Source: Dehalococcoidia bacterium (GTDB lineage Bacteria > Chloroflexota > Dehalococcoidia > UBA2979). From it: a stretch of DNA of 44,229 nt. Positions 17,517-28,102 of this stretch are shown one piece after another. Location: positions 1 through 44,229 of the forward strand of contig SHYR01000007.1 in NCBI GenBank assembly GCA_009692705.1, given 5' to 3'. The stretch's first letter is position 1. The number at the start of each line of letters is the position of its first letter. The notes beneath the pieces are model-generated. The model was not told the DNA's origin. It saw only the letters and a list, made by a program, of their open reading frames with translations, and did no database searches. The position numbers and the translations under genes are program-made.

Positions 17517-17903
17517 TCAGTCCAGCAGGAACAGCGCGACGACGACCACCGAGGCCCCGAGCAGAGTGGCGTAGGCGCCGCCCATCAGCAGCACCGGCGG
17601 CACCTTCTCCTCGCCGATGCGCAGCGGCATCGCCTTCGGCACCGCCTGGAACCACGTCACGGTGTGCAGCAGCGCCGCGGCCAGCGCGACGGCGTGGAAC
17701 GCGATCATCAGCGGCGACTTCAGCACGCCGAGATAATCGTCATAGGCCTCGGGGCCGTCCAGCACCTTCGACACCAGCACGAGCAGCAGCACGGTGTAGA
17801 CGGCGAAGATCGTCGCCGACCACTCGCGCAGCATGAACACGCGGTACGGACCGCGCCGCAGCCACCACGTGTTCGAATGCGGGCGGTGGAACGGCTTCGC
17901 CAT
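17517..17903 (-). CDS. frdC: Fumarate reductase/succinate dehydrogenase membrane anchor, FrdC type
   Basis: This 128-residue anchor protein has three membrane segments. Diagnostic similarity to E. coli FrdC includes NTWWLRRGPYRVFMLRE near the N-terminus, GPEAYDDYLGVLKSP, and LAAALLHTVTWFQAVPKA. Arg-Glu in MLRE and the His in LLHT correspond to residues near the proximal menaquinol site of E. coli quinol-fumarate reductase. FrdC/FrdD-type anchors lack haem. The ATG is immediately after the frdB stop (no gap), consistent with translational coupling. Confidence 0.93.
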   Translation of the reverse strand: MAKPFHRPHSNTWWLRRGPYRVFMLREWSATIFAVYTVLLLVLVSKVLDGPEAYDDYLGVLKSPLMIAFHAVALAAALLHTVTWFQAVPKAMPLRIGEEKVPPVLLMGGAYATLLGASVVVVALFLLD

Positions 17904-18647
17904 TCAGCGGTTCCCGAATGGCAGCAACGAGCGCATGAAGCCCACTGTGCTCTGGATCTTCGCCTGCTGGATCGCGCCGGCGGGGTCCACGTGCTTCGGG
18001 CAGACCGCGCTGCACTCGCCGACGAAGGTGCAGTCCCAGATGCCGTCGTCCGCCCACACCACCGGGTAGCGCTGACTGTTCCCCTGGTCGCGGGAATCGA
18101 GGTTGTAGCGCTGCGCCAGCGCCAGCACGGCCGGGCCCACGAACTGCTCCTCGTGCTGGTACACCGGGCAGGCGGCGTAGCAGAGCATGCAGTTGATGCA
18201 CATGCTGTACTGCTTGAAGGCCGCGAGCTGCGCCGGCGTCTGGCGGTACTCGCCAGACGCCATCGTCTCGGCCGCGGTCTCGCGGATGATCCACGGCTTC
18301 ACCGAACTCAACTTCTGCATAAAGTCGTCCAGCACCACCACCATGTCGCGCTCCACGGGGAAGCCGCTGAGCGGCTCGACACGGATCGGGCCCGGCAGAT
18401 AGTCGCGCAAGAACGCCGCGCACGTGAGTTTCGGGTAACCGTTCACCATCATCCCGCAGGAGCCGCACACGCCCATGCGGCAGGACCAGCGATAGGTCAG
18501 CGAGCCGTCCACGCGGTCCTTGAGGTAGTTCAGCGCGTCCAGCACCACCCAGTCCTCACGGAACGGCACCTCGTACGCCTGGAAGCGCGGGCGCTCGTCG
18601 CGGTCTGGGTGGTAGCGAAAGAGCTCGAGCGTGATGGTATCTGGCAT
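17904..18647 (-). CDS. frdB: Fumarate reductase/succinate dehydrogenase iron-sulfur subunit
   Basis: This 247-residue subunit carries electrons between flavin and quinone. The N-terminal [2Fe-2S] ligands are Cys56, Cys61, Cys64 and Cys76 ([11 protein letters not shown]...LTC). The C-terminal half carries C-x2-C-x2-C-x3-CP at 150-160 and C206, C212 and C216 ([12 protein letters not shown]) for the [4Fe-4S] and [3Fe-4S] clusters. All expected ligands are present. ATG 18647 has AAGGT just upstream. It lies 39 nt after frdA. Confidence 0.96.
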   Translation of the reverse strand: MPDTITLELFRYHPDRDERPRFQAYEVPFREDWVVLDALNYLKDRVDGSLTYRWSCRMGVCGSCGMMVNGYPKLTCAAFLRDYLPGPIRVEPLSGFPVERDMVVVLDDFMQKLSSVKPWIIRETAAETMASGEYRQTPAQLAAFKQYSMCINCMLCYAACPVYQHEEQFVGPAVLALAQRYNLDSRDQGNSQRYPVVWADDGIWDCTFVGECSAVCPKHVDPAGAIQQAKIQSTVGFMRSLLPFGNR

Positions 18648-18686
18648 CTGTACCTTCAGCCCTTCAGCTCATGCAGCCGTGAACGA

Positions 18687-20492
18687 TCACGAACCGGAGT
18701 GCGCGGCGGGTGGCGTGCGCGCCGGCTCCTCTGCCCGCCCGTAGACACGCTCGCCGGGCGGCCAGCTTGTGATCGCCACATCCGCGTAGTCGATGCGCGG
18801 CGCGGCGTCCGTGTGGTGCGCCAGCGAGTGCCGCAGGTAGTGCTGATCGTCGCGCTGAGGGAAGTCCGTGCGCTGATGCGAGCCGCGCGACTCCTTGCGC
18901 TGGAGCGCGGAGTGCGTCAGCGCCTCAGCGATGTGCAGCATGAACTCCAGCTCCAGCGCGGATGTGAGCTCTGTGTTGAAGCTCAGGCTATGGTCGTCAA
19001 GCGTGATGTTGGCATAGCGCTGCTTCAGCTCAGCCACCTTGTCCGCGGTCGCCTGCAGCGAGGACTGCGTGCGGTAGATGCCGGCGCCCGACTCCATCGC
19101 CAGCTGGAGCTCGGTGCGGATCGTGGCGATGCGCTCCGTGCCGCCGTGCTTGTTGATCAAGTCGTGCGCGATGCGCTGCTGCTCCACATCCGCCTGGCGC
19201 TCCAGCGCCGCGCGGTTGAGCCCGGGATGCGAGCGCGCCCACTCGGCCGCGTTGCGCCCGGCGATCGCGCCGAACACCAGCAGCTCGGTCAGCGAGTTGG
19301 AACCGAGGCGGTTCGCGCCGTTGATGCTGACGCAGGCGCACTCGCCGGCCGCGTAGAGCCCGGGCAGCACGGTCTCGGCGCTGATGTTGGTGCTGATGCC
19401 ACCCATCATGTAGTGCACGACGGGACGCACCGGGATCGGCTGATGCACCGGGTCGATGCCGGCGTAATTCTTCGCCAGCTCGCGCACGAACGGGATCTTG
19501 GAGTCGATCTTATTCTCACCGAGGTGGCGCACGTCCAGGTGCACGTAGGTGCCGTAGGGCCCCTCGAAGACGTTGCCCTTCTCCTGCTCGTGCATGAACG
19601 CCTGCGAGAGGCGGTCGCGCGGACCCAGCTCCATGCTGCGCAGCTGCGGGTGCCGCTGGTCGCCGACGTCCAGCGGCGTGCCGAGGTTGTAGTCGGCGAG
19701 GTAGCGCTGGCCCTTGTTGTTGACCAGGATGCCGCCCTCGCCGCGCGCCGCCTCCGTGATCAGGATGCCCGTGCCCGGCAGCCCGGTGGGGTGGTACTGC
19801 ACGAACTCGAGGTCCTTGAGCGGCACCCCAGCGAGGTACGCCATGCCCAAGCCGTCGCCGGTCTTGATCGCGGCGTTGGTCGTGAACGGAAAGATGCGGC
19901 CGCCGCCGCCGGTGCACATGATCACGGCTTTTCCCAGGATCGCGCGCAGCTGGCCGGTGCGCAGCTCGATCGCCACCACCCCCTGGCAGCGGCCGTCCTC
20001 GACCAGCAGGCGCGTGGCGAACCACTCGTCGTAGCGCTTCACCTGCGTGTGCTGGAGCGAGGTCTGGAACAGCGCGTGCAGCATGTGGAAACCGGTCTTG
20101 TCGGCGGCGAACCACGTGCGCTCGTTCTTCATGCCGCCGAAGGGCCGCACCGCGACGCTGCCGTCGGGCTCGCGGCTCCACGGGCAGCCCCAGTGCTCAA
20201 GCTGCACCAGCTCGCGCGGGGCCTCGCGCACGAAGAGCTCGACGGCGTCCTGGTCGGCAAGCCAGTCGGCGCCGGAGATGGTGTCGAAAGCGTGCTCGTC
20301 GAGCGTGTCGTTGGGCTTGATCACGCCCGCCGCGCCGCCCTCCGCGGAGACGGTGTGGCTGCGCATCGGGTAGACCTTCGACACCATCGCAATGTCGAGG
20401 CCGGGGTAGGCCTCGGCCGCGGCGATCACGGCGCGGAGCCCCGCGCCACCGCCGCCCACGATCACGATGTCGTGCTGGAGGGCTTCAGCCAC
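18687..20492 (-). CDS. frdA: Fumarate reductase/succinate dehydrogenase flavoprotein subunit
   Basis: This 601-residue catalytic subunit interconverts succinate and fumarate. The FAD dinucleotide fold is [14 protein letters not shown] (~9-22). The histidine for covalent FAD is His46 in [10 protein letters not shown]. The active-site region includes [14 protein letters not shown] and [11 protein letters not shown] with the catalytic Arg, and later [11 protein letters not shown] and [10 protein letters not shown]. The start GTG 20492 has GGAG 6 nt upstream. It is the first gene of frdABCD; the anchors are of E. coli Frd type, but direction in vivo cannot be read from sequence. Confidence 0.96.
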   Translation of the reverse strand: MAEALQHDIVIVGGGGAGLRAVIAAAEAYPGLDIAMVSKVYPMRSHTVSAEGGAAGVIKPNDTLDEHAFDTISGADWLADQDAVELFVREAPRELVQLEHWGCPWSREPDGSVAVRPFGGMKNERTWFAADKTGFHMLHALFQTSLQHTQVKRYDEWFATRLLVEDGRCQGVVAIELRTGQLRAILGKAVIMCTGGGGRIFPFTTNAAIKTGDGLGMAYLAGVPLKDLEFVQYHPTGLPGTGILITEAARGEGGILVNNKGQRYLADYNLGTPLDVGDQRHPQLRSMELGPRDRLSQAFMHEQEKGNVFEGPYGTYVHLDVRHLGENKIDSKIPFVRELAKNYAGIDPVHQPIPVRPVVHYMMGGISTNISAETVLPGLYAAGECACVSINGANRLGSNSLTELLVFGAIAGRNAAEWARSHPGLNRAALERQADVEQQRIAHDLINKHGGTERIATIRTELQLAMESGAGIYRTQSSLQATADKVAELKQRYANITLDDHSLSFNTELTSALELEFMLHIAEALTHSALQRKESRGSHQRTDFPQRDDQHYLRHSLAHHTDAAPRIDYADVAITSWPPGERVYGRAEEPARTPPAAHSGS

Positions 20493-20518
20493 CTGTTGCT
20501 CCGGGCGCTATCCGTTGG

Positions 20519-21139
20519 TCAGCCCCGCGGGCGTGTGGTGACTATTCGCCGCGCCCGGCGCAGGGTCAAGCCCCCCGCCTGCGCCTGCCCGGCGCGAGCG
20601 CTGTGGCGTCGCCAGAGCGTCACCGCGACGAGCGTCTTGGCGTCGCGGATCTCGCCCCCGTCGATCGCCGCCTCCAGTTGCTCGAGCGTGAACGCGAGCG
20701 GCTCGGACAGGCGCTCGTCAGCGTCCGGCGGCAGCGGGTCGTAACGCAGGCCGGTGGCGAGGAAGAAGTGCATGTACTCGTCGCAGAAGCCGGGGGCCAT
20801 CCACGAGCCTCCCAGCGGCTCCAGCGCGGAGGCGGCGTACCCGGTCTCCTCGCGCAGCTCGCGTGCCGCGGTCGCCGCCGGCGACTCGCCCGGTTCGAGC
20901 TTGCCAGCGGGGATCTCCAGCATCGCGCAGCCCGTCGCGTAGCGGAACTGGCGCACCAACAGCCAGCGGCGCTCCTCGTCGAGCGCCACCATCGCCACGG
21001 CGCCGCTGTGACGCACGAGGTCGCGCGAGACCGGCGGCTCGCCGTCGTAGCGCACCTCCAACCGCACGACATCGAAGAGGTGGCTGCGCAGCAGCGTCTC
21101 GGTCTCGGTGACGACCGGCGTGGGGACGGGATCGCTCAC
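20519..21139 (-). CDS. Nudix hydrolase, ADP-ribose pyrophosphatase-like
   Basis: This 206-residue protein has a perfect Nudix box (G-x5-E-x7-REL-x-EE-x-G) at ~79-102: GKLEPGE, then RELREETGY. Upstream is the NudF-like beta sheet VVRLEVRYDGEPPVSRDLVRHSGAVAMV, and downstream is GFCDEYMHFFLATGL. Such enzymes hydrolyse ADP-ribose or other nucleoside diphosphate sugars. GTG 21139 is chosen because its GTGA overlaps the stop of the upstream acetyltransferase gene; the longer open frame is only that gene's shadow. It is probably translationally coupled to it. Confidence 0.9.
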   Translation of the reverse strand: MSDPVPTPVVTETETLLRSHLFDVVRLEVRYDGEPPVSRDLVRHSGAVAMVALDEERRWLLVRQFRYATGCAMLEIPAGKLEPGESPAATAARELREETGYAASALEPLGGSWMAPGFCDEYMHFFLATGLRYDPLPPDADERLSEPLAFTLEQLEAAIDGGEIRDAKTLVAVTLWRRHSARAGQAQAGGLTLRRARRIVTTRPRG

Positions 21140-21648
21140 GCGCCCGCCGGCCGCAGCTCGAGCGTCATCGCGATCTCCTCGCAGCCCGGGAACTTGGGGC
21201 AGCGGTAGCATTCGTTCCACACCTTGCGCGGCAGGCTCATCACGTCCGCCTGCACGAAACCCAGCCGCTCGAAGAAGCCGGGCCGGTACGTGAGCGCGAA
21301 CAGGCTCGACAGCCCCAGCCCCCGCCCCTCTTCCACGCAGGCGTTCACCAGCACCCCGCCGTAGCCCTGCGACTGGCGGTCCTCCGTGACGGCCAGCGAG
21401 CGCACCTCCGCGAGGTCCGCCCACATGATGTGCAGCGCCACGCAGCCGACCACCCGATCCCCCTCCCGCACCACGAAGAAGTCGCGCAGATTCTCGTAGG
21501 TCTCGCCGAGCGTCCGCGGCAGCAGTTCACCCTTCGCCGCCCAGAAGTTTACGAGCTCGTGGATGCCCGCCACATCACGCACGGTGGCGCGCTCCACGGT
21601 GACCGCCGTGGCTGGCGTCGAAGCGATGGGCGCGGTCTCGGCGGTCAT
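21136..21648 (-). CDS. GNAT acetyltransferase, short ArgA-like
   Basis: This is a ~170-residue single-domain GNAT protein. It has RATVRDVAGIHELVNFWAAKG at the N-terminus, the acetyl-CoA loop region LAVTEDRQSQGYGGVLVNA (Q-x-x-GYG in place of the classic RxxGxG/A), and a C-terminal YRPGFFERLGF. The last is shared with stand-alone N-acetylglutamate synthases of actinobacteria and thermophiles. Cysteines in NECYRCPKFPGCEE near the end could bind a metal. Arginine biosynthesis is therefore possible but not proven, as no arg genes are nearby. ATG 21648 is the likeliest start; an in-frame TTG at 21672 is an alternative. Confidence 0.8.
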   Translation of the reverse strand: MTAETAPIASTPATAVTVERATVRDVAGIHELVNFWAAKGELLPRTLGETYENLRDFFVVREGDRVVGCVALHIMWADLAEVRSLAVTEDRQSQGYGGVLVNACVEEGRGLGLSSLFALTYRPGFFERLGFVQADVMSLPRKVWNECYRCPKFPGCEEIAMTLELRPAGA

Positions 21649-21762
21649 GGTGTGAGGACCATTCGGCACCAATCGGCGGCACTCGACACATTGTGCGGCG
21701 TGGCGTCATGCGCGTCGCAGCCAGCATAGCGTGGGCGGCGCGTGCCCGGAAACCGTGCCCCG

Positions 21763-22635
21763 CTAGCGCTCATCCGCCTGCCGGTCGGGGGAGCCGAACA
21801 CATGGTCGGCGCGCAGCCAGCCGAGGCGGCGCGCGACGTTCGCGTAGAACTGGCTGCTGCCGCCCAGCCGCAGGAAATCGGCGGTGCGCGGCGAACGCGA
21901 GACCTCCACCACGGCGCCGGACGGCACCGGCTGCTCGAGCTGGCCGTCGACCGTGATGTAGGCCTCGAACCCGCGCGCGACCTCCAGCTGCACCCGTGTG
22001 TCGGCGGGGAGCACGAGCGCGTTGTTGCGCGAGAGATGCGGTGCCACCGGCACCAGCACCATCTCGTCGGAGGTCGGGTACAGGATCGGGCCGCCGACCG
22101 AGATCGTGTAGCCCGTGGACCCGGTGGCAGTGGCGACGATCACGGCGTCGGCGCGGTACTCGGCGATCAGCACGTTCTCGATGCGGACCCCCACGGAGAT
22201 CGTGCGTCCGAGCCCGCGCCGCCCGATCACCACGTCGTTGAGAGCGTGCGCCGCCTCTCGGCCGCCGAACTGTGCCTGCACCATGGTGCGGCGCTCCAGC
22301 CGTGCCTCGCCGTTCAGCACGCGCGCCAGCGCCGGCTCCGCCTCATCCGCGGTCACCTCGCAGAGGAAGCCGAGCCGCCCGATGCGCACGCCGAACACCG
22401 GCGTGCCGACGCGAGCCGCGATCTCGCAGGCGTGCAGCACCGTGCCGTCCCCGCCCACGCATACCAGCAGGTCCGACCCCGGCACCTGCTCCGCCAGCGA
22501 ACGATCGACGTGCTCCCATGCCAGCGCGGCCAGCCAGACCGCGATGCCGCGCTGGCGCGTCTGCTCGGCCAGCCGCTCGGCCAGCGGGCGCGCGCCCTCC
22601 AGCGCCGGGTGGTAGCAAAAGCCCACGCGCTTCAT
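21763..22635 (-). CDS. nadK: NAD kinase
   Basis: This 290-residue enzyme makes NADP from NAD. The ATP/NAD motif GGDGT is at 61-65. A Gly-rich stretch TATGSTGYTISVGGPIL follows, plus the family's FGVRIGRLGFL. The usual Asn-Glu motif is Asn-Asp here (ALNDVVIGR), a conservative change. The gene overlaps tlyA by 4 nt (ATGA), so the two are translationally coupled. The partnership tlyA-nadK is common in bacteria, where recN often follows, but recN is absent here. Confidence 0.96.
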   Translation of the reverse strand: MKRVGFCYHPALEGARPLAERLAEQTRQRGIAVWLAALAWEHVDRSLAEQVPGSDLLVCVGGDGTVLHACEIAARVGTPVFGVRIGRLGFLCEVTADEAEPALARVLNGEARLERRTMVQAQFGGREAAHALNDVVIGRRGLGRTISVGVRIENVLIAEYRADAVIVATATGSTGYTISVGGPILYPTSDEMVLVPVAPHLSRNNALVLPADTRVQLEVARGFEAYITVDGQLEQPVPSGAVVEVSRSPRTADFLRLGGSSQFYANVARRLGWLRADHVFGSPDRQADER

Positions 22636-23402
22636 GGCCGCCGCAGCCAGAGGAAGAACTCGCGGTTGCCGGACGGGCCGAGCAGCGGCGAGCGGATCAC
22701 GCCGCGCACGCGCAGCCCGGCGTTAATCGCCCACAGCGCGACGCGCGCGACCGCCGAGGCGTGGACCGTCGCCTCCTCCACCACCCCGCCGCGCGGCACC
22801 TGCGCGCGCGCGGCCTCGAACTGCGGCTTCACCAGCGCCAGCAGGTCGCCGCCGGGGCGCACGCTGCGGAGGACCGCGGGCAGCACCGCCGTCAGCGAGA
22901 TGAACGAGAGGTCCAGCACCGCCAGGTCCACCGACGGCTGCAGCGGGGCCAGCAGCCGCACGTTCGTGCGCTCCAGCACCGTCACGCGCAAGTCGGCGCG
23001 CAGGTGCGGCGCCAGCGCACCGTAGGCGACGTCCACCGCTGTCACGTGTGAGGCCCCACGCTGGAGCAGGCAGTCCGTGAACCCGCCGGCGGAGGCGCCC
23101 GCATCGAGGCACCGCGCGCCCTCGACGCTGACGGCACAACGCTCCAGCGCGCCGGCGAGCTTCTCGCCGCCGCGGCTCGCGTAGCGCCCTCGCTCGCGCA
23201 GGCTGAGCGCGACGCCGGCATCGACGTGCGCGGCGGCCGCCGCCGCCGGGGCGCCCGCGATCAGCACCGCACGCGCCAGCACCAGCGCGCGCGCCTCCGC
23301 GCGGTCGGCGGCCAGCCCGCGCTCCACGAGCAGGTCATCGAGGCGCGGACGCGCGTTGCGAGCGGGCCGGCGGCCGGTGGCGGGTGGAGGGGGCGTCGGC
23401 AT
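22632..23402 (-). CDS. tlyA: TlyA-family rRNA (cytidine-2'-O)-methyltransferase
   Basis: This 256-residue protein has an N-terminal S4 RNA-binding domain (LDDLLVERGLAADRAEARALV) and an FtsJ-like methyltransferase domain: SRGGEKLAGALE, CLDAGASAGGFTDCLLQRGA, AVDVAYG, LDLSFISL and LVKPQFE. TlyA methylates 16S and 23S rRNA 2'-hydroxyls, and in mycobacteria it confers capreomycin sensitivity. ATG 23402 is preferred over a longer frame because TATCCT stands 6 nt before it and upstream residues are low complexity. It begins the tlyA-nadK unit. Confidence 0.93.
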   Translation of the reverse strand: MPTPPPPATGRRPARNARPRLDDLLVERGLAADRAEARALVLARAVLIAGAPAAAAAAHVDAGVALSLRERGRYASRGGEKLAGALERCAVSVEGARCLDAGASAGGFTDCLLQRGASHVTAVDVAYGALAPHLRADLRVTVLERTNVRLLAPLQPSVDLAVLDLSFISLTAVLPAVLRSVRPGGDLLALVKPQFEAARAQVPRGGVVEEATVHASAVARVALWAINAGLRVRGVIRSPLLGPSGNREFFLWLRRP

Positions 23403-23408
23403 ACGGCG

Positions 23409-23414
23409 AGGATA
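23409..23414 (-). promoter_or_regulatory. -10 hexamer TATCCT of tlyA, leaderless arrangement
   Basis: On the minus strand TATCCT is followed by CGCCGT and then the ATG of tlyA, with no Shine-Dalgarno. It lies in the short gap after clpX, so tlyA need not depend on clpX transcription. Confidence 0.5.
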
Positions 23415-23435
23415 GCACCGCCCCCGCCTGCTGAC

Positions 23436-23463
23436 GGCGGGCGGCGGGCGGCTGGCGGCTGGC
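23436..23463. repeat. Four 7-nt tandem units at the clpX stop codon
   Basis: ggcgggc occurs twice, then ggctggc twice, ending exactly where the clpX stop codon begins. With the adjoining ccgcc/ggcgg bases it may form a GC hairpin. It contributes most of the 61-nt gap to tlyA. Confidence 0.7.
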
Positions 23464-24786
<1,323 letters not shown>

Positions 24787-24855
24787 CTGGCCTTCCCCTC
24801 AGCCCAGCGCAGTCTTAGCGTACACCGCTCATCCGCCCGCGTTACGGCTATTCGA

Positions 24856-25473
24856 TCACGACTTCTTTTCGATCACGCGGCGGGCCAGGATGGCGTCGAC
24901 CAGCCCGTAGTCCAGCGCCTGCGCCGCGCTCATGTAGAAGTCGCGGTCCATGTCCGCATTGACCTTTTCGGCTGGCTGGCCGGTGTTCTGGATCAGGATG
25001 TTCCGGATGATGTCGTTCTCGCGCAGGATCTCCCGCGCTGCGATCTCGATGTCGCGCGCCTGCCCCCCGACCCGGCTCAACATCGCCTGGTGGAAGTGGA
25101 CGGTGGCGTTCGGAAGCGCGTAGCGCTTCCCCTTCTGCCCGGCCGAAAGCAGCACCGTCCCCATCGAAGCGGTGATCCCGACGGCGATCGTGGAGATATC
25201 CGGCTGCACCAGGTGCATCGTGTCGTAGATCGCCAGTCCGGCGGAGATCGAACCGCCCGGCGAGTTGATGTACAGCTGGATGTCGCGGTCCGGATCCTCG
25301 CGCGCCAGGAAGAGCAGTTGCGCGACGATCGAGTTCGCCACCTGGTCGTCGATCGGCGTACCGAGGAAGACGATGCGCTCTTTCAGCAGCAGCGAGTAGA
25401 TGTCGTAGGCACGCTCGCCGCGCGCGGTCTGCTCGACCACCATCGGGACGATGGCCTGTGGCGAAATAATCAC
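24856..25473 (-). CDS. clpP: ATP-dependent Clp protease proteolytic subunit ClpP
   Basis: This 205-residue serine peptidase has catalytic Ser ~103 ([14 protein letters not shown]), His ~128 (NATVHFHQ) and Asp ~178 ([15 protein letters not shown]). The N-terminus [20 protein letters not shown] and the ring contact [19 protein letters not shown] are typical. The start GTG 25473 lies 13 nt after the trigger-factor stop, so the two are co-transcribed. The motif [12 protein letters not shown] shows the degenerate head domain common in ClpP. Confidence 0.97.
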   Translation of the reverse strand: MIISPQAIVPMVVEQTARGERAYDIYSLLLKERIVFLGTPIDDQVANSIVAQLLFLAREDPDRDIQLYINSPGGSISAGLAIYDTMHLVQPDISTIAVGITASMGTVLLSAGQKGKRYALPNATVHFHQAMLSRVGGQARDIEIAAREILRENDIIRNILIQNTGQPAEKVNADMDRDFYMSAAQALDYGLVDAILARRVIEKKS

Positions 25474-25486
25474 TGCGTAGCCCGTT

Positions 25487-27007
25487 CTAGGCGAGCGGTC
25501 GCGGCTCCACGCCGTGCTCGTCGCCCTGCTCCGTGTCCGGCTCCTGCGTGTCTCCCGACTGCTCCGACTGCTCCGACTGCTCCGACTGCTGGGCGTCCCC
25601 GGCCGCTGCCTCGCCGCCCGCGGCGGCCTGTGCGCCGCGCCGGCGCCGCGTGCCGCGCTGCCGTGACGCCGCCTCTTCCACCGCCTCCGCCGGCTGCGAG
25701 CAGATCTCGGTCAGGCGGTCCAGCGCGCGCTGCGTGGTGAGACGGTTGCGAAGTGATGCACGCATCTCCGGCGTGTCGAACATGCCCCGCAACTGGGCGC
25801 GCCGCTCATCGTTGCCCTCGGCTGTATCGTCGGTGCCACCGAGCGTCCCGCCCAGTATCAGCTCCAGCTCGCCATCGATGTCCTGCTCGGTGATCGCAAT
25901 CTGCTCGCGGCGCACCAGCTCGCCGAGCACCAGCCCGCGCCGCACGTCGAGATCCGCCTGCTCGCGCAGCGCGTCGCGGACTTCCTGCTCCGTCTTGCCC
26001 ACGCGCTCCAGCCAGCGGGCCAGCTCCTCGGGCGTGTGCGTGGCGTGGTTGGACTGCTGATCCAGCAGGCGATCGATGTCGCGCTCGACCAGCACCTCGG
26101 GGTAGTCCAGCTCGGCGCCGGCGACCAGCAGGTCCACAAGCTCGTCCTGGTACTTGCCCAGCGCCGCCTGCTCCAGTTGCCGCTGGAGGTTGTCGCGCAC
26201 CCGCTCGCGCAGTTGCTCGACGCTGGTCACGCCCTCCTCGTCGATCGACTGCACGAAGTCGTCGTCCAGCTCCGGCAGCACCTCGTGCTTCACTTCGTGG
26301 ATGCGCACCGTGTAGCTCACCGTCTTGCCGGCCAGCTCCGTCGCCTCAAAGTCCGCCGGCAGCGCGAAGGAGAACTCGTGCGGCCCGCCGCGCTCGAGGC
26401 CGGCGAGGTGCTCGAGGAACCCGGGCAGCGAGACCTGCGTGCCCTGCTCCACGCGGAACTCCGCGTCCTGCTCGGAGTGCGGCTCGGCCTGCCCCTCCAC
26501 GGCAGCGGTGACGTCGGCGCGCACCGTGTCACCCCATGCCACCGCGCGCTCCACCGGCTCCAGCGTGGCGAAGCGGCGACGCAACGCCGTCAACTCCTGC
26601 TCGAGCCGCTCAGCGGTGGATTGCACCGGCTCGCGCGGCGCGCGCAGCGAGCCGTAGTCCTTGAGATCGATCGTGGGACGCACCGGCACGCGGACGTTGA
26701 CGATCACCGGCTCCAGCGATTCGAGTTCGAACTCGGGCTGGCCGATGACATCGATCGCCTGCGCCGCGATCGTCTCGCTGTAGAGAGCGGGCAGCAGCAG
26801 GTCGAGCGCCTCCTGCAGCAGCGCGGAGCGGCCGACGGTGCGCTCCACAAGGTCGCGAGGCGCCTTGCCCGGCCGGAAGCCGGGGATGCGCACCTGCTTG
26901 GAGACGCGCTGCACGGCCCGGCCCATGGAGGCTTCGAGGCGCTCTTGTTCGACCTCGAACTTCAGGGCAACTAGAGACCGTGGCAGACGCTCTGTCGTCA
27001 CAGGCAA
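25487..27007 (-). CDS. tig: Trigger factor (ribosome-associated chaperone, peptidyl-prolyl isomerase)
   Basis: This ~504-506-residue protein has the trigger factor domain order. The ribosome-binding tail carries the signature GFRPGKAP (~43-50). The FKBP-like isomerase domain (~150-250) begins near [12 protein letters not shown] and contains [21 protein letters not shown]. The helical C-domain (~260-430) follows. It is ~70 residues longer than usual because of an acidic Gln/Ser/Glu-rich tail with an SEQ tripeptide repeat. The start is ambiguous: TTG 27007 has AAAGGG 8 nt upstream, while GTG 27001 (starting VTTERLP) has it 14 nt away. A repeat-bearing leader precedes it. Confidence 0.95.
   Translation of the reverse strand: MPVTTERLPRSLVALKFEVEQERLEASMGRAVQRVSKQVRIPGFRPGKAPRDLVERTVGRSALLQEALDLLLPALYSETIAAQAIDVIGQPEFELESLEPVIVNVRVPVRPTIDLKDYGSLRAPREPVQSTAERLEQELTALRRRFATLEPVERAVAWGDTVRADVTAAVEGQAEPHSEQDAEFRVEQGTQVSLPGFLEHLAGLERGGPHEFSFALPADFEATELAGKTVSYTVRIHEVKHEVLPELDDDFVQSIDEEGVTSVEQLRERVRDNLQRQLEQAALGKYQDELVDLLVAGAELDYPEVLVERDIDRLLDQQSNHATHTPEELARWLERVGKTEQEVRDALREQADLDVRRGLVLGELVRREQIAITEQDIDGELELILGGTLGGTDDTAEGNDERRAQLRGMFDTPEMRASLRNRLTTQRALDRLTEICSQPAEAVEEAASRQRGTRRRRGAQAAAGGEAAAGDAQQSEQSEQSEQSGDTQEPDTEQGDEHGVEPRPLA
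25555..25590 (-). repeat. Four 9-nt repeats in the trigger factor tail
   Basis: Four perfect tandem copies of ccgactgct (plus-strand sense) encode the Ser-Glu-Gln repeats of the C-terminal tail. Units keep the reading frame, so copy number could vary without breaking the protein. Confidence 0.9.
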
Positions 27008-27040
27008 AGGCGAAACCCTTTAATCGCTCGCTGAATCAAG

Positions 27041-27085
27041 TCTGACTGGTGAAGTTCTGACTGGTGAAGTTCTGACTGGTGAAGT
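27041..27085 (-). repeat. Three perfect 15-nt tandem repeats in the tig leader
   Basis: tctgactggtgaagt occurs three times without a mismatch. On the minus strand the array starts inside the TATACT -10 (the hexamer's last three bases are the array's first) and ends about 34 nt before the start codon, so it would form most of the 5' leader of tig. Confidence 0.95.
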
Positions 27086-27088
27086 ATA
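27083..27088 (-). promoter_or_regulatory. -10 hexamer TATACT of tig-clpP-clpX
   Basis: Minus-strand TATACT lies at the upstream edge of the 15-nt repeat array. It is the best -10 match in the 129-nt gap to the ABC permease gene. Predicted leader length is about 70 nt. Confidence 0.55.
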
Positions 27089-27136
27089 GCACCGCTCGCC
27101 GCAGCGGCCGCGCTCAGGGAATCCCCCCGATGGCCG

Positions 27137-28102
27137 TCAGCGGCCCCGTACCGCGTCGTTCAGGCCGTCGCCGAGCAGAGCGAAGGAGAACAGCAGCGCG
27201 GTGACGAACGCCGCCGGCACCATCAGCAGGTGGGGATGCGTCTGGAACATGCGCACGCTCCCCGCCTCGAAGATCATCGCGCCGAACGAGGCCGCGGGCG
27301 GCTGCACGCCGACGCCGAACCACGTCAGCACGATCTCGGATCCGGCGATCGCGCCCAGACCCCCGGAGACCGACAGGATGATCAGGTTCGACACGTTCGG
27401 CAACAGATGCCGCGAGATCACGCGCCGCGGCGTAGCGCCGATGGCGCGAGCGGCGAGCACGAAGTCGCGCTCGCGCAGCTGCAGTACCTGCGAGCGGATC
27501 AGGCGCGCGGTCCCCACCCACGAGAACAGCGTGAGCGCCCCGAAGACCGTGATGTAGGATGCGGCGCCGGTGGCCGTGAGGCCGCTGACGAAGGTATGGG
27601 TGTCCACCCAGCGCGTGAGAGAGCTCACGCGCTCGCCGAAAGCGGCGTTGATCAAGATCAACAGCATGATGTCGGGCAGCCCCGCAAAGACATCGCCGGC
27701 GCGCATCACCACGCTATCGATGCGGCCGCCGCGGTAGCCGGCCAGCAGCCCCAGCGCGTTACCAAGGATCAGCGAGCCGCTCAACACCACCGCCAGCGTC
27801 ACTATCACGGTCGTGCGCGCCGAGTACATGGCGCGGCTGAGCATATCGCGGCCGAGCGTGTCGGTGCCCAGCCAGTGGTCGGCCGTGGGGCCCTCCCACT
27901 GGCGGTCGAGGTCCTGCTGCGAGTAGGAGTACGGCGCGAGCACCGGCGCGAAGATGCCCATCATGTAGATCGCCGCGATCACCACCAGCGACGCCATCGC
28001 GGCGCGCTTGCGGCGCAGCCTCGACCACAGCAGCGCGCCCTGGCTCTGACCGCGCGCCGGCACGGGCTGGTCGAGCGGGCCGGCGGCGGCGGTGGCGGTC
28101 AC
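27137..28102 (-). CDS. Peptide-type ABC transporter permease, OppC/DppC family
   Basis: This 321-residue inner-membrane permease has an N-terminal helix with the OppC-type extracytoplasmic loop LGTDTLGRDMLSRAMY. The transmembrane core follows, with the coupling helix motif EAA-like LAARAIGATPRRVISRHLLPN and a final membrane segment. Its GTG start overlaps the stop of the preceding permease by 4 nt (GTGA), giving translational coupling. It is the last gene of the binding protein-OppB-OppC set; no ATPase genes (oppD/oppF) follow. Confidence 0.93.
   Translation of the reverse strand: MTATAAAGPLDQPVPARGQSQGALLWSRLRRKRAAMASLVVIAAIYMMGIFAPVLAPYSYSQQDLDRQWEGPTADHWLGTDTLGRDMLSRAMYSARTTVIVTLAVVLSGSLILGNALGLLAGYRGGRIDSVVMRAGDVFAGLPDIMLLILINAAFGERVSSLTRWVDTHTFVSGLTATGAASYITVFGALTLFSWVGTARLIRSQVLQLRERDFVLAARAIGATPRRVISRHLLPNVSNLIILSVSGGLGAIAGSEIVLTWFGVGVQPPAASFGAMIFEAGSVRMFQTHPHLLMVPAAFVTALLFSFALLGDGLNDAVRGR

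Noticed and set aside
23403-23463. Intrinsic terminator between clpX and tlyA
   Set aside because: The GC repeat can pair weakly with an adjacent ccgcc, but no T tract follows and the pairing is short.
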